Assembly (NCBI GenBank): GCA_902826255.1
Contig: CADEEC010000007.1
Span: 1-42,229 of the forward strand
Length of the DNA stretch: 42,229 nt
Source of the DNA: an uncultured Hyphomicrobiales bacterium
Lineage (GTDB): Bacteria > Pseudomonadota > Alphaproteobacteria > Rhizobiales > Hyphomicrobiaceae
Direction of reading: 5' to 3'
The position numbers and the translations under genes were made by a program. Within the stretch, counting starts at the first letter, position 1. Each line of letters opens with the position of its first letter. This document shows positions 41,819-42,229 of this stretch, one piece after another. The notes beneath the pieces were generated by a model. The model saw only the letters and a program-made list of their open reading frames with translations. It had not been told where the DNA came from and searched no databases.

Positions 41819-42229
41819 GGGAGGCTCCTTTGGCTCGGTTGCGTTGCGGGAGGGCGGCGTAAAGGGCAGCTGCAGGGCGGCGGCGAGCGTGCGGTCGATG
41901 CGCGCGAGCCAGCCGTTGCCAAAGCGCCAGAAGGTGGAGAGGGAGCGGTAGTGACGGCGGCGCACGTCGGCGTAGAGCGCGAGCGTATCGGGCACCGGAC
42001 GCGCGGCGCCCTTGCTCAGCGTCTCCGGGCCGATCTCGCCGTCGATGCCCGCGCCGACCGATTCCTGCAGCAGGCGCGCGGCACCGAGCACGCCGTGGTT
42101 CACGGCCGCGTCGAAGTGGAAGAAGGCGAGCGCCGGCGGCATTACGGGGCAGGCGGCAGGCCGCCAGTAGCGTTCTAGGTAGATGCGGCGAACCGAATCC
42201 AGGCGGATCGAGCGCAGCTCCGATTTGAG
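41549..42229 (-). CDS. GH108 muramidase with C-terminal membrane extension, 5'-truncated by the window
   Basis: The reading frame is open to the right edge (226 codons visible) and encodes the later part of a glycoside hydrolase family 108 protein: RRIYLERYWRPAACPVM, then FFHFDAAVNHG, a peptidoglycan-binding-type segment (GIDGEIGPETL) and HYRSLSTFWRFGNGW. The catalytic N-terminus lies outside. GH108 enzymes cleave murein and occur in phages and as autolysins. Without an intervening stop, the frame continues through a proline-rich linker into a segment with two membrane-type helices. A second start with its own ribosome binding site lies at 41818. No other phage genes are visible, so prophage origin is not established. 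Confidence 0.75.
   Translation of the reverse strand, partial: LKSELRSIRLDSVRRIYLERYWRPAACPVMPPALAFFHFDAAVNHGVLGAARLLQESVGAGIDGEIGPETLSKGAARPVPDTLALYADVRRRHYRSLSTFWRFGNGWLARIDRTLAAALQLPFTPPSRNATEPKEPPMANAPLPAPTAPDTKWWGHSMTVWGVIMTTLSAVLPTIGPILGLSITADLVQQFGDQLVAVVQAVGALVGTLLTIYGRMRATSPLSATK
41825..41831 (-). promoter_or_regulatory. Strong internal ribosome binding site
   Basis: The sequence AAAGGAG on the minus strand lies 6 bases before the internal ATG at 41818. This match is better than at most genes in the window and supports separate translation of the holin-like product. Confidence 0.65.

Noticed and set aside
41549-42229. Prophage remnant
   Set aside because: A GH108 muramidase and holin-like segment alone do not show a prophage; no integrase, capsid, tail or attachment sites are visible, and GH108 enzymes also occur as chromosomal autolysins.
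1-42229. CRISPR arrays, tRNA/rRNA genes, IS elements
   Set aside because: Intergenic gaps are short and no regularly spaced repeats, cloverleaf-like stretches, transposase motifs or terminal inverted repeats were seen.

Overview
The window is GC-rich, densely coded chromosomal DNA whose gene content points to an alphaproteobacterium, most likely of the order Hyphomicrobiales (Rhizobiales). The signs are a FeuP/FeuQ-type two-component pair, the cytochrome c maturation order ccmI-ccmE-ccmF-ccmH followed by degP, an OmpR-type regulator/kinase pair and glnE, a membrane-anchored FadE, and a GH108 muramidase. There are no rRNA or tRNA genes, IS elements, CRISPR arrays or obvious phage structural genes. 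All assignments come from reading the sequence; no database search was run.

Left part (1-10.1 kb). A minus-strand beta-oxidation operon fadE-fadJ-fadI (fadI runs off the left edge) sits behind a perfect 20-bp palindromic operator candidate at 4800-4819. It is divergent from a compact sulfur gene group: a haem c subunit (fccA-like), a convergent Tat-exported flavoprotein (fccB-like), soxY and soxZ without soxA, soxX, soxB, soxC or soxD, a two-motif CDGSH Fe-S protein and a stand-alone TIGR01244/DUF442 protein. An Lrp-type regulator, a hotdog thioesterase and a DoxX membrane protein follow.

Middle (10.2-23.5 kb). A minus-strand block encodes a crotonase, a small membrane protein, an SDR, an S41-type peptidase homologue and a pentonate-dehydratase-like IlvD/Edd enzyme. 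It is divergent from a FAH-family hydrolase and a class III CoA transferase, a set that suggests sugar-acid or organic-acid catabolism. Then come aminopeptidase N and a HisKA protein with a degenerate ATPase domain. That gene faces an overlapping operon of ECF sigma factor, anti-sigma-like membrane protein and CpxP/CnrX-like periplasmic sensor.

Right part (23.5-42.2 kb). glnE is preceded by a response regulator/kinase pair and degP, and these by ccmI-ccmE-ynfA-ccmF-ccmH, which carries an unusual ynfA-type insertion. A plus-strand operon of a HlyD-like adaptor and a processive beta-glucan synthase with a PilZ (c-di-GMP) domain stands between ccmI and a glycine-zipper lipoprotein. feuQ/feuP follow, and at the right edge is a GH108 muramidase whose 3' end contains an in-frame holin-like gene with its own strong ribosome binding site.

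The observations most worth a second look are the SoxYZ-Fcc-CDGSH-TIGR01244 sulfur module, whose flavoprotein seems to lack the FAD-linking cysteine, the palindromic operator, the degenerate kinase beside the ECF operon, the c-di-GMP-gated glucan synthase pair, and the nested endolysin/holin-like arrangement.
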